Shown here: positions 1-7,947 of the stretch, piece after piece
How the letters are laid out: each line of letters begins with the position of its first letter
Numbering within the stretch: the stretch's first letter is position 1
Source of the DNA: Pseudomonadota bacterium
GTDB taxonomy: Bacteria; Pseudomonadota; Alphaproteobacteria; Sphingomonadales; Sphingomonadaceae
DNA length: 64,000 nt
Reading direction: 5' to 3'
Assembly: GCA_023394965.1 (NCBI GenBank)
Contig: JAEWZX010000019.1
Span: 1 to 64,000 of the forward strand
The notes under the pieces: generated by a model
The model's input: the letters and a program-made list of their open reading frames with translations, nothing else
What the model was told of the DNA's origin: nothing
The model's database searches: none
Made by a program: the position numbers and the translations under genes

Positions 1-108
1 GCGGACCGAATCATTCAGCGATCCGAAGTTCCAGAACGTATTGATAATGGTGTAAATCTAGCAAACCGGTGGCTGGTCTCGCTGGTAAATGAGGCACGGT
101 TGCCTTGA
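1..108 (+). CDS. C-terminal end of an unidentified gene (partial)
   Basis: A reading frame is open from the left edge of the window and stops at a TGA at 106-108, giving 35 residues that end in NEARLP. It is too short to assign to a family. The 433 bases that follow contain no convincing gene, so this looks like the 3' end of a gene whose body lies outside the window. It could also be chance. Confidence 0.3.
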   Translation, partial: ADRIIQRSEVPERIDNGVNLANRWLVSLVNEARLP

Positions 109-541
109 GCGAAGTGGGGTAACATTCTGAGAACGACCGTTCAACGTTAACTTTCCGCGATAGTCGTTGTTCCGTGCCCAACAGCAACACTATGGTTTGA
201 GCAGCGTCCGCTCTGCGCCCTTATTTCGGCCATTTGACCTTTCCCGTCGCATCCCGAAAAGCAGCCATCGCCTTGGCCCGCGCATTCTATCTAGAAGGTC
301 CGGCGATCGGTTCAGTTTGGTTTCAAACGCTGTGGGGAACTCAGCGAACTACTATCCGCCCAGGATCTGTCGATGGACGGATTGAAGACACCGGTTTTTC
401 CATATCGGCACGACACGCGCCATTTTGCGACAGCGTCGTTTCGCCATGACTGATCGGCACTCGATTTTGAGAAAAGGAGTGACTAGCAGCTCTAGTTGTC
501 TTCAATAGTGTGTTCACGTTGGGTCGGACTTGGAAATATAG
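109..541. other. intergenic stretch with no recognisable gene
   Basis: These 433 bases hold only short overlapping frames of 71-72 codons whose translations are rich in Arg and Ser, as expected of out-of-frame reading. No tRNA, strong hairpin with a T-run or recognisable repeat was seen. The region presumably carries the promoter of the large NTPase gene starting at 542; a weak GGA element lies 7-8 bases before its ATG. Confidence 0.4.
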
Positions 542-3500
542 ATGTCAGCGGTTAGCTCAGCTCCGATGACCACCAAGACAACCACACCGAATTCCGGGAG
601 ACGTCAGCTATACCTACGCCGGTTGGCAGAGCAGTTTGAGAAAGCCGCAGCGTATCTCAACCGACGCGCGACGCCTGCCAAAACCGCTTCCCAGTTCGTC
701 GATCTCGCACCGACTAACGAGGCGGATCCGAACGGAGTCTACGCAGAAGCCTTGCAGACGGCGATGGACAACCCGGACGTGTCGAACATCGCTCTCACCG
801 GCCCATACGGGTCGGGCAAGAGCAGCATCATCAGGACCTTCCTTAAGCGCCATCCTCGCCCTACTCTGCACATATCTCTGGCCGCGTTCTTGCCAGATGC
901 AGAGGATCCCGATGCAGAGGATGGGGATGCTGGCGAGCAGCAAGACACGCTGACGAAAGGTGCGACGCAACCGTTGAGGCAGGAGATCGAGCGGAGCATC
1001 CTGCAGCAACTCCTATACGGCGCTGATGCCGACCGACTGCCATTATCGCGATTTAAGCGAATTAAGTCGCCGGGTTTCTGGTCGAAGTTGCGTTCGCTTT
1101 ACATCCTCCTCGGGCTGATGTCGCTATGGTATGTCTTCGCCGAGCGAGGGGCCATACTGTCCGGAGCTTATTTTAAGCCATTCGCACTGTCGAACCTGTT
1201 CGACTACGGCATGTTCGGCTTCGCCACGGTCTTCGTCTACACCATGGTGCACTACATCTACGTCGCCAGCCTGGGCGTGTCGCTGAAAAGCATATCGCTC
1301 AAAAACGTCGAGCTGGGCCCCGCCGCAACCGACCAGTCGTCGATATTGAACAGGCACCTCGACGAGATCGTCTATTTCTTCCAATCGACCGACTACGAAC
1401 TCGTCGTCGTCGAGGATCTCGACCGGTTCGACGATTCCGACATTTTCGTGACGCTTCGTGAGATCAATAGCCTAGTGAACGGCTACGTCGGTGTTAAGCG
1501 CCGCGTGCAGTTCCTATACGCGCTGCGAGACGACATGTTCGCGAACACCGATCGCACGAAGTTTTTCGAGTTCATCATCCCGGTGATCCCGATAATCAAC
1601 AGTTCGAACGCGATCGACATGGTGCTGAGGCAGGGTGAACGGCTCGCCCTTCAGGATCGGCTCGATCAGGATTTTCTGCGAGAGGTGTCGCGGTATCTGA
1701 ATGATCTGCGTCTCATTCGGAACATCTTCAACGAATATGCCATCTATGTCGCCAACCTCGAGACGGACGATGAGAACTCGCTCGATCCCAATAAGCTGCT
1801 CGCCGTGCTCATATACAAGAACACGTATCCACGCGACTTCGAGCGGCTACACCGGGGCGAGGGTCATCTCGCCACCATCTTCGATCAAAGGGACCGGCTC
1901 ATCGCGGATGCCGAGCGCGAATATCGGTCAGAGATCGCCGATCTGCAGCAAGGCATCGAGGCTGCGGAGCGACAGACCCCGCGGGACATCCAGGAACTTC
2001 GTCGCAGCTATGCGATGGCTCTCATCCAGAAATTACCCGCCGATCTTCGCAGCGTCGGCGCCAGCAGGCAGGCTATGGTGGCTATCAAACACTTGGTCGA
2101 CGACGATAGGTTTGACGAGATCGTCGCGACGGATCGGGTGCACGTCCATGCCGGCTTTCATGGGGGCATCACTCAGCAGGACATCGGTGACCTCCAGTCC
2201 GAAGTCGATCCGAACATGAGTTATGACGACAGGGTCGCACTGATCAACAAGAAGTCACGAGAGAGCAAGGATGAGGCGCAAGCTCGGATCGTTGAACTGC
2301 GCGAAAAGATCAAGAAGGTCCGCACGAGCAAGTTCAACGTCCTGTTAAGGAAGGACAGTTCGAAGCTAAGCGAAGCCTTCGCGAAACTGGGCGATGGAGG
2401 CGAACTCGCTCGCTTCCTCCTTTTGGAAGGATATCTGGACGACAGCTACTACCAATACACCTCGCTCTTCCATTCGGGCCGCCTGTCGCCGAACGACAAC
2501 AAGTTCCTTCGGCATATTCGAGGTTTTGTGACGCCGGAGCCCGACTTTCCGATCGACAATGCAGAAGAGGTGATCGAAAACATGCGGACGGAGGACTTCG
2601 GCCAGTCCTTCGTCCTGAATGTCAAGCTCGTGGATGTCCTGCTCAGTCAGCCTGCTCAGCACAATCGCAGATCGAGGCTATTCACGTTGCTCGCGACCGA
2701 CTTTTCGAAGCATGAGGACTTCTTCCGGTCCTACTATTCCAACGGCGTGCACGTCGATGATCTGCTGATTGGCCTGTCGGCAAGTTGGCCCATGCTCGTC
2801 CCGGTGATGCTGAAAGGTTCGATGCGCGACGTTCACCTGGCGCGTCTGATCGAAGAGGTGCCGCCCGACCTTCTCGGCAAGCTGGCTAGCGAGCATCTGG
2901 AACTCGGCGAGTATCTCTCCAAGGAGCTTCCCGATGTCCTTGCGCTCACCGACGGTCTCGATCCTTCGAGGCTCGAACCTCTGAAGCTAGCCGTCGATGA
3001 CCTGTCCGCGCTTGCGGATTGGCCCCAGATCGTGCGGTCGCTGTTTGAGGCGGGACACTACCGGCTCACGATCGGGAATCTCGACTTCATCCATTCGTCC
3101 CTCCTCGACCGAGCGGACGTCGAGGCGCTACATCGGCACCATCTCTCGACCTTGCGCGGGATCGGTAGTCGCTCGCTGCTCGACCGCATCGAGAACGGCT
3201 TCGAGGAGTATTTCGAAACCGTCCTCATGCGGCTGGACGAGAACGTCGAAGAAGACTTGTCGGCCATGCTCGAGGTGCTCTCGCACGGCTCGCTCGACTC
3301 CGAGGAGGTCGAAACGTTCATCTCTAGACAACGTGGCGTCTTTCCCTCCTTCGACAGCGTCCCGGATCGTTGGCGTCCAGCTTTATTTCGTATCGCAAAG
3401 ATCGAACCGACATGGGAGAACTGCATTACCTTCCTGTCCGACGAGACCTTCGAGGCGACCGCCTTGGTCGAGTTCCTGTCCGATGGTGCCAATAGAGCTT

Positions 3501-4252
3501 CTCTCCTCGAAACCGACATACCGGCAGAAGACGACGCTTTGACCCTGCGGAACTTTCTTCGCGAAACCGACGAACTGCCAGATGACGTCTATCGTGATTT
3601 CGTCGCCGCCCTGCCGAGGAGAGCGAAAAGCTTCCCAAGCGAACTCGAAGGCGCGAAACGCCGTATCCTCGTCGAGGAGAATGCGGTGACCTTTGGCGAC
3701 GAGAACTTCGACGCGCTCTCCGACGATCCGAGCCTACAAGTTCTCTTCGTGGAGCGGAACATCGGCGCCTATATCGAAGATCCAGCTGCCGTCACGGTCG
3801 ACGACGACTTCCGTGAAGAGCTTCTCCGCTCCGACATCGCGGACGACGCCAAGCGAGCTGTCATCGGTCTCATGAATCCCGGTCAGATAGCGGAGATACC
3901 TGGAAGAGCTGCCTTGGTCGTGCCGATCTTGGCCCGAACGGATGTGAACTTGGAGGGGATGACATTCGAGTTGGCTAAGGCTCTGATCCTCGCCGCTGAG
4001 CGGACCTCTCTGCGGATTGAGTTGCTCAACAGACTGCATCAAACCATGGATTTGCCGCAAGTCCGTGAAATTCTCGGGTTGCTGCCAACGCCCTACAACA
4101 GCATCACTGTCGGATACGCCCGACCGAGACTCGCGAATACCGCGGAGAACCGGGCCCTAGTGAATTGGCTGGACGACAGGAATGTGATCTCCTCCTACGG
4201 CGAAGCGTTCTGGGGCGATGACATTGTGGTCTACCTTTATCACAGGCGGTGA
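542..4252 (+). CDS. large membrane-anchored P-loop NTPase, YobI-like
   Basis: The 1236-residue protein resembles the YobI-like/KAP-like branch of P-loop NTPases. Seen directly: a Walker A motif GPYGSGKSS at residues 87-95, a Walker B-like VVVEDLDRF at 288-296, and between them two hydrophobic segments (about 183-200 and 222-245) that probably anchor the domain in the membrane. This split of the NTPase domain by membrane segments is typical of KAP-type ATPases. The remaining 900 residues are acidic and helical, with coiled-coil-like stretches around 460-500 and 560-600, and have no motif I can name. Relatives are often found in mobile islands and some KAP ATPases belong to antiphage systems. 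A defence role here is inference from architecture and from the island setting upstream of two small membrane-protein genes. Confidence 0.75.
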   Translation: MSAVSSAPMTTKTTTPNSGRRQLYLRRLAEQFEKAAAYLNRRATPAKTASQFVDLAPTNEADPNGVYAEALQTAMDNPDVSNIALTGPYGSGKSSIIRTFLKRHPRPTLHISLAAFLPDAEDPDAEDGDAGEQQDTLTKGATQPLRQEIERSILQQLLYGADADRLPLSRFKRIKSPGFWSKLRSLYILLGLMSLWYVFAERGAILSGAYFKPFALSNLFDYGMFGFATVFVYTMVHYIYVASLGVSLKSISLKNVELGPAATDQSSILNRHLDEIVYFFQSTDYELVVVEDLDRFDDSDIFVTLREINSLVNGYVGVKRRVQFLYALRDDMFANTDRTKFFEFIIPVIPIINSSNAIDMVLRQGERLALQDRLDQDFLREVSRYLNDLRLIRNIFNEYAIYVANLETDDENSLDPNKLLAVLIYKNTYPRDFERLHRGEGHLATIFDQRDRLIADAEREYRSEIADLQQGIEAAERQTPRDIQELRRSYAMALIQKLPADLRSVGASRQAMVAIKHLVDDDRFDEIVATDRVHVHAGFHGGITQQDIGDLQSEVDPNMSYDDRVALINKKSRESKDEAQARIVELREKIKKVRTSKFNVLLRKDSSKLSEAFAKLGDGGELARFLLLEGYLDDSYYQYTSLFHSGRLSPNDNKFLRHIRGFVTPEPDFPIDNAEEVIENMRTEDFGQSFVLNVKLVDVLLSQPAQHNRRSRLFTLLATDFSKHEDFFRSYYSNGVHVDDLLIGLSASWPMLVPVMLKGSMRDVHLARLIEEVPPDLLGKLASEHLELGEYLSKELPDVLALTDGLDPSRLEPLKLAVDDLSALADWPQIVRSLFEAGHYRLTIGNLDFIHSSLLDRADVEALHRHHLSTLRGIGSRSLLDRIENGFEEYFETVLMRLDENVEEDLSAMLEVLSHGSLDSEEVETFISRQRGVFPSFDSVPDRWRPALFRIAKIEPTWENCITFLSDETFEATALVEFLSDGANRASLLETDIPAEDDALTLRNFLRETDELPDDVYRDFVAALPRRAKSFPSELEGAKRRILVEENAVTFGDENFDALSDDPSLQVLFVERNIGAYIEDPAAVTVDDDFREELLRSDIADDAKRAVIGLMNPGQIAEIPGRAALVVPILARTDVNLEGMTFELAKALILAAERTSLRIELLNRLHQTMDLPQVREILGLLPTPYNSITVGYARPRLANTAENRALVNWLDDRNVISSYGEAFWGDDIVVYLYHRR

Positions 4253-4522
4253 CCAATATTTCCCGATCGCGGTGTTGTGCCTATCATTTTTGAAAGGATC
4301 GTCGTTCGTCAGCTCGCTTTGCATCCAGATGTCTTCAGCTGAGCCTGCAGGAGGAGCACAATTTCACATAACGCAACGGCCGCTTTCGACGATCCTAGGC
4401 TCGAGAGCGGTCAGTCCACATTCGGCCCAATTGCAGAATTCGTTAGACAAGGATACCTCCCACTTCATCACGTCTAGAGCGTGGAAGGTTTTAGTTCTGC
4501 CATTGATGAGTAGGGGCAAAGA

Positions 4523-4945
4523 ATGACCAATGCGGTTCTAGCTTTAGTTGAATCGGCCAATTGCCCGGGCCGCCGCGAACTCGGGCGCAAACTCGATCAG
4601 CTACCTCTGAATGCCGATGCCAAGCTCATCATGGGCAAGCTGCTTGGAACGACAGCTAACGTTGCGGGCCGACTTATTGATATTGGTCGGTTGATCGTTG
4701 CTTTCGTTTTGGACATAACCAAGCGGTATCCCAGCACCATGTTGGGCGTCGTGGTGGGGCTGACGGTAACCGCGTTGATCGGCTCGATACCTATCCTCGG
4801 TGCAGTATTGGGACCACTGATCGGCCCCCTTTTGGCGGCCTTTACAATCACCACAGGCGCGTTATCAGATATGAGTAACAGCACAATTGATAGACAGATT
4901 GAGCTGTTTTCTGCGAAGATTGACTCGGCTCTGAGCCGTGTCTGA
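4523..4945 (+). CDS. small membrane protein with a glycine-rich hydrophobic core
   Basis: This 140-residue protein has a polar N-terminal third, a hydrophobic stretch near residues 53-66, and a long Gly/Pro/Leu-rich hydrophobic region at about 73-112 (GVVVGL through PLLAAF) that could form one or two membrane helices or a hairpin, then a short polar tail. An AGGGG element 6-7 bases before the ATG is a plausible ribosome site. Its stop overlaps the GTG start of the TerB-like gene by 8 bases, so the two are probably translationally coupled. I recognise no family. A membrane partner of the next protein is the simplest reading. Confidence 0.6.
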   Translation: MTNAVLALVESANCPGRRELGRKLDQLPLNADAKLIMGKLLGTTANVAGRLIDIGRLIVAFVLDITKRYPSTMLGVVVGLTVTALIGSIPILGAVLGPLIGPLLAAFTITTGALSDMSNSTIDRQIELFSAKIDSALSRV

Positions 4946-5861
4946 GCAACAGCCTTGCGATCAGCGAGCTCTTGATGAAGCTGACATCGACCGGGTCGTG
5001 GCAGATTCATTGCGCTTCAAGCAGCGGCTGCATATCGGTGAAGACGCCTACGCTTTGCTCCGGGCAAAGAAGAATTTATACGCGATTTACGATACGGCGG
5101 GTGCTGCTGGGACGGGAGCGGCGATTGCAGGCTCCTCCGCAGTCGCAGGGACATTCTTTGCTCCAACAGGCTTGGCGGCGGCGCTTGGATTGGCGACAGC
5201 CGCCACACCTATAGGATGGATCGTCGCAGCGGCCATAGTGACGGGGGGCGGCTATTATAGCGCAACACGCTGGTTTTCTGGTAAGAGCAGAGAGTTCGTC
5301 GATACCATTCCGAAGTATATAAATACGCCTATCGATGTGCTCGGAGCTGCGCTCATCGACCTCCTCGGTAGTTTGGCGCTGCGGGTAGCCGCGATTGACG
5401 GTCACATTGACCCGGCTGAGGAGCGCATAATTTTTGAGCACTTCGTCGAAGACTGGGGCTTTGATGAATCATATGTCATTCGCGCTCTCGCCGCTTTGAG
5501 AACTCACGCGAACGACACGCGTGTCAAACAGTTAGCCACGGACTTAGCGGCCTTTCAGTCTAACAATCCTGATTGTAACGAGCTCGCCATGCGCGCTGAG
5601 CTGATGACTTTTCTTCGAGAGTTAATTGCTGCTGATGGCGTTCTCGACGAGCGGGAAGAGCTTGCAATAGAAGCTATCGAGCGCACTTTAAGCGAGGCTA
5701 GCCCTTCGACGTTCGCCACCACTGCCAAAGGAGTAGTTGAGGTCGCACATGCTACTGGCACCCGGGTAAGCAACAGGGCTGACAAAATGGCTCGGTCTCT
5801 TGGTGGAAGTTTGGGGAAGGCGATAACAGGTGCCGGTAAAACGCTGCGCCTGAAACTGTGA
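4938..5861 (+). CDS. glycine-rich membrane protein with TerB-like acidic motifs
   Basis: The 307-residue protein starts with GTG inside the end of the preceding gene. Residues 53-108 are rich in Gly and Ala with small-residue zipper spacing (GAAGTGAAIAG and later segments), suggesting membrane association. The second half has two copies of the acidic D-G-x-[IL]-D motif at residues 154-158 and 233-237, each within predicted helices, which is the signature of TerB-like domains. TerB proteins belong to tellurite-resistance and wider chemical or phage stress systems and are thought to bind metal. The C-terminus is basic. Context suggests that it works with the upstream membrane protein and the NTPase; this is inferred. 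Its stop directly abuts a broken gene, marking a recombination junction. Confidence 0.65.
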   Translation: MSEQQPCDQRALDEADIDRVVADSLRFKQRLHIGEDAYALLRAKKNLYAIYDTAGAAGTGAAIAGSSAVAGTFFAPTGLAAALGLATAATPIGWIVAAAIVTGGGYYSATRWFSGKSREFVDTIPKYINTPIDVLGAALIDLLGSLALRVAAIDGHIDPAEERIIFEHFVEDWGFDESYVIRALAALRTHANDTRVKQLATDLAAFQSNNPDCNELAMRAELMTFLRELIAADGVLDEREELAIEAIERTLSEASPSTFATTAKGVVEVAHATGTRVSNRADKMARSLGGSLGKAITGAGKTLRLKL

Positions 5862-5960
5862 CGCCAGGGCATGGCTGGACAGGTTAATTTCCGCCACATC
5901 AAGCATCACTTTTACGAGAGCCACGAGCGCATCAATCCGCACGGGATTGTGCCTGCCTAG
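5862..5960 (+). pseudogene. 3' remnant of a glutathionyl-hydroquinone reductase gene
   Basis: In the same frame as the preceding TerB-like gene, immediately after its stop, 32 codons read through GMAGQVNF, HIKHHFYES and HERINPHGIVPA to a TAG. This matches the C-terminal signature of YqjG/ECM4-type glutathionyl-hydroquinone reductases (general form VNxxHIKxHYYxSHxxINPxGIVP). The first nine-tenths of the gene are missing. These reductases are commonly encoded beside pirins, as here (pirin starts 29 bases on). The simplest explanation is that a mobile segment recombined into the reductase gene and left only its tail. Confidence 0.6.
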
Positions 5961-5989
5961 ACCGAACCGCTTGTCCCAGGGATACACGT

Positions 5990-6829
5990 ATGAAAAGTCG
6001 CCAAGTCCTGTCGCTGCACAAAGCCATGCGCGACGATATTCAGGATCTAACGACCCGCAGACCCCTGCCTGCACCAGGCTTGCTCCGAGTCGACCCGTTT
6101 CTTTTCCTCAACCATCATGGACCGCAAACTTATACTGCGAACAACCACGGCCTGCCTTTTGGGCCCCATCCGCATCGCGGGTTCGAAACGGTAACTTTCA
6201 TACTCGCTGGCAGCCTCGCCCACCACGATAGCGGTTCGGGCGCCAGCGTGGTCGAGGCTGGCGGCGTTCAATGGATGACTGCCGGTAGCGGGCTCATCCA
6301 TGCCGAGCTGTCTCCTGATAAATTCAAGTGCGACGGTGGCCCTCTCGAAATCCTGCAGCTGTGGATCAATTTGCCAGCCAAGCTCAAAATGACAAAGCCG
6401 ACCTATGTGCCAGTGCCGGCAGTGAACATGGCGAAGAATAATCTAGGCAATGGCGTGGCGATGCAGATTGTCTCAGGCACAGACGAAGCGCCGATCCACT
6501 CGCTGACGGACGTGATGCTGGCAACTGTTACAATCAAGCCTGGGGGGCGGGCGGCTCTTTGCGCGCCACCGGGGCGAAGCGTGTTATTCTACATGATCGA
6601 AGGAGAGGTTGAAATCGGGGGAGAGGCGGTCCCCAAACACACCCTCGCTCAACTCACAGATGGGGACCAGATCGAGGTTTCAAGCAATAGCGGCTCCCGC
6701 ATCCTTTTTGGTCATGCCAATCCGATTGGCGAACCAGTTGTGGCCCACGGGCCATTCGTCATGAACACCGAGGCGGAGATCGCTCAAGCGGTTCGCGACT
6801 ACCAAGCAGGCAGGTTCGGGGGACTTTGA
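5990..6829 (+). CDS. pirin family protein (bicupin)
   Basis: Pirins are metal-binding bicupin proteins; several bacterial ones oxidise quercetin and others act in redox sensing. The 279-residue length is close to the family norm. The N-terminal cupin shows the metal ligands H60 and H62 (in GPHPHRGFET), H104 and E106 (in GLIHAELS). The second cupin, residues about 180-260, is degenerate as usual. An AGGGA element lies upstream of the ATG. It follows the remnant of a hydroquinone reductase gene, the usual neighbour in enterobacteria and many other bacteria, so it probably belongs to an aromatic/quinone detoxification unit that has been damaged. Confidence 0.9.
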   Translation: MKSRQVLSLHKAMRDDIQDLTTRRPLPAPGLLRVDPFLFLNHHGPQTYTANNHGLPFGPHPHRGFETVTFILAGSLAHHDSGSGASVVEAGGVQWMTAGSGLIHAELSPDKFKCDGGPLEILQLWINLPAKLKMTKPTYVPVPAVNMAKNNLGNGVAMQIVSGTDEAPIHSLTDVMLATVTIKPGGRAALCAPPGRSVLFYMIEGEVEIGGEAVPKHTLAQLTDGDQIEVSSNSGSRILFGHANPIGEPVVAHGPFVMNTEAEIAQAVRDYQAGRFGGL

Positions 6830-6875
6830 AGCACCACCAGTCGTGACCAGCATCACCCTTTTCTAAAGTGTCAAT

Positions 6876-7076
6876 TTAATGTGATTTTGCGGTGTTTGCT
6901 TCACGAAGCTGGACATACCGCCGTGCTACTTCGGCCCAGAGCTTCCTACCGCCATCGTCGCCCCGTTCGACAAAATGTAGCACTTTGCCAGCGATGAATT
7001 CTTCGGCCTCTTCGCCGTGCTCACGATCGACCCAGAGCGCCATCGCCCAGATTTCCTGTTCGCGGGTAACAGTCAT
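6876..7076 (-). CDS. 66-residue conserved sphingomonad protein (DUF6961-like)
   Basis: The product begins MTVTREQEIWAMALWV and contains a charged helical middle (HGEEAEEFIAGKV) and a C-terminal LWAEVARRY segment. It resembles small uncharacterised proteins I associate with sphingomonad genomes and, from memory, the DUF6961 family; the family assignment is uncertain. It has no signal peptide or membrane segment and is probably cytosolic. Its ATG overlaps the TGA of the 34-codon membrane ORF before it (ATGA), so it is the last gene of a three-gene coupled operon headed by a nuclease gene. Confidence 0.6.
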   Translation of the reverse strand: MTVTREQEIWAMALWVDREHGEEAEEFIAGKVLHFVERGDDGGRKLWAEVARRYVQLREANTAKSH

Positions 7077-7177
7077 GAAAATAGCCCAACCAGGACGACT
7101 ACGAACACCGCGACATGTAGCCCCAGCAGGAGGGAGAATTCGATCAGCGTGCCTCTCTTTGCGCGTCTGTCAGCCAT
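7073..7177 (-). CDS. 34-residue single-helix membrane microprotein
   Basis: Reading the minus strand from an ATG at 7177, 34 codons encode a basic N-terminus (MADRRAKRG) followed by one strongly hydrophobic helix (LLLGLHVAVFVVVLVGLF) and a stop. The start overlaps the end of the upstream nuclease gene by 8 bases and its TGA overlaps the ATG of the following 66-residue gene. This double overlap and the clean positive-inside membrane topology argue for a real gene too short for routine calling. Function is unknown. Confidence 0.5.
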   Translation of the reverse strand: MADRRAKRGTLIEFSLLLGLHVAVFVVVLVGLFS

Positions 7178-7526
7178 TGCTGCACCACGGCTCCCGGCGA
7201 CCAGACCATGCTCGTGCAAGCCCTTCGGACACCAATTGGTCCCCTATTGAACGGCCTGACCTGTGCAACGTGGCCAGCGTTCGCCCATACCGATCCTGCC
7301 CTGTGCGGACGATCTCGAATTCTCCGGCGTTCAGTAGCTCCACGAGCCTATTTCTGGCGCGCAGCGCCAGTCGTCGCTCATACTCGCACCGACCGTTCAA
7401 TTCCGGCGTATCGATTTCTGCAATACGGACCTTTTCGCCTTCGATCCAAACCGTATCGCCGTCATGGACGCAATTGTCGCGAGGACCGGGGGCACACACG
7501 GCAAGGGCAGCAGCAATCAGGAGCAT
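7170..7526 (-). CDS. thermonuclease-like (SNase family) exported protein
   Basis: The 118-residue protein has a short hydrophobic N-terminus (MLLIAAALAVCA) consistent with export, then a compact staphylococcal-nuclease fold. Visible catalytic landmarks are D22 and D24 in HDGDTV, R34 with D39 and E42 in RIAEIDTPE, and R82 in DRYGR, which correspond to the calcium ligands, the general base and the two arginines of SNase. An AAGGG element precedes the ATG. It heads an overlapping operon with the 34- and 66-residue genes. A longer paralogue is transcribed divergently from 7841. It probably degrades or nicks nucleic acid outside the cytoplasm. Confidence 0.75.
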   Translation of the reverse strand: MLLIAAALAVCAPGPRDNCVHDGDTVWIEGEKVRIAEIDTPELNGRCEYERRLALRARNRLVELLNAGEFEIVRTGQDRYGRTLATLHRSGRSIGDQLVSEGLARAWSGRREPWCSNG

Positions 7527-7587
7527 GCCGCCCTTCTACGGGTGCAATCAGCTTTTTCATACTCCAACCGACCTGAACATCTACAGG

Positions 7588-7947
7588 ATGATCGCTAAAA
7601 GGCTGCCTGCGTATGGCTACGCACTGCGCGTGGACTGCAAGGCATGTCGCCACACGGCTGTCCTGAACCCTCTGGAGGTTACATTGCTGTGCCAGCGGCG
7701 CGGGTGGACGAAGCAGATGGCTGGTGTCGAGCGACGGCTAAGGTGCTCGCGTTGCAGCAGTCGTGACATACGCATTGGCCCGTCTTTTGACCGTGATGGC
7801 TGCTTACGATCTCTTTACGCAGGCGCGTTACGTTGGAGCGATGCGAAGCCTCCCCGTCTTACTGCTCGTTGCCCTCGCCTTTCCGGCCAATGCAAAGGTC
7901 GTCAGCGGGCCAGCACATGCTGTCGATGGCGATACTCTCGTCCTTAA
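7588..7947 (+). CDS. zinc-ribbon-like small protein, 3' end uncertain
   Basis: From an ATG at 7588 the frame encodes RLPAYGYALRVDCKACRH, then LCQRRGW, then RRLRCSRCSSRDIRIGP. The two pairs CxxC (DCKAC and RCSRC) suggest a zinc ribbon and the sequence resembles small conserved proteins of sphingomonads. The natural end would be expected soon after RIGPSF near 7790. Instead the frame runs on for 50 residues into the thermonuclease gene, with an Arg/Cys/Trp-rich tail that looks like out-of-frame reading. Either the gene overlaps the nuclease gene by 107 bases or a frameshift removed its stop. Confidence 0.45.
   Translation: MIAKRLPAYGYALRVDCKACRHTAVLNPLEVTLLCQRRGWTKQMAGVERRLRCSRCSSRDIRIGPSFDRDGCLRSLYAGALRWSDAKPPRLTARCPRLSGQCKGRQRASTCCRWRYSRP

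Noticed and set aside
167..449. two overlapping frames of 71-72 codons upstream of the NTPase gene
   Set aside because: Arg/Ser-rich translations, no ribosome site and mutual overlap indicate chance frames.
4218..4526. 102-codon frame linking the NTPase gene end to the ATG of the small membrane protein (its TGA overlaps that ATG)
   Set aside because: It starts inside the NTPase gene without a ribosome site, and the translation has no domain-like or membrane pattern. The stop/start overlap is suggestive, so it is noted here and not listed as a gene.
5688..6074. 128-codon minus-strand frame across the TerB-like gene end and pirin start, considered as a LysR-type remnant because such regulators neighbour pirins
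   Set aside because: No HTH or substrate domain is recognisable. The plus strand of the same bases matches a glutathionyl-hydroquinone reductase tail better.
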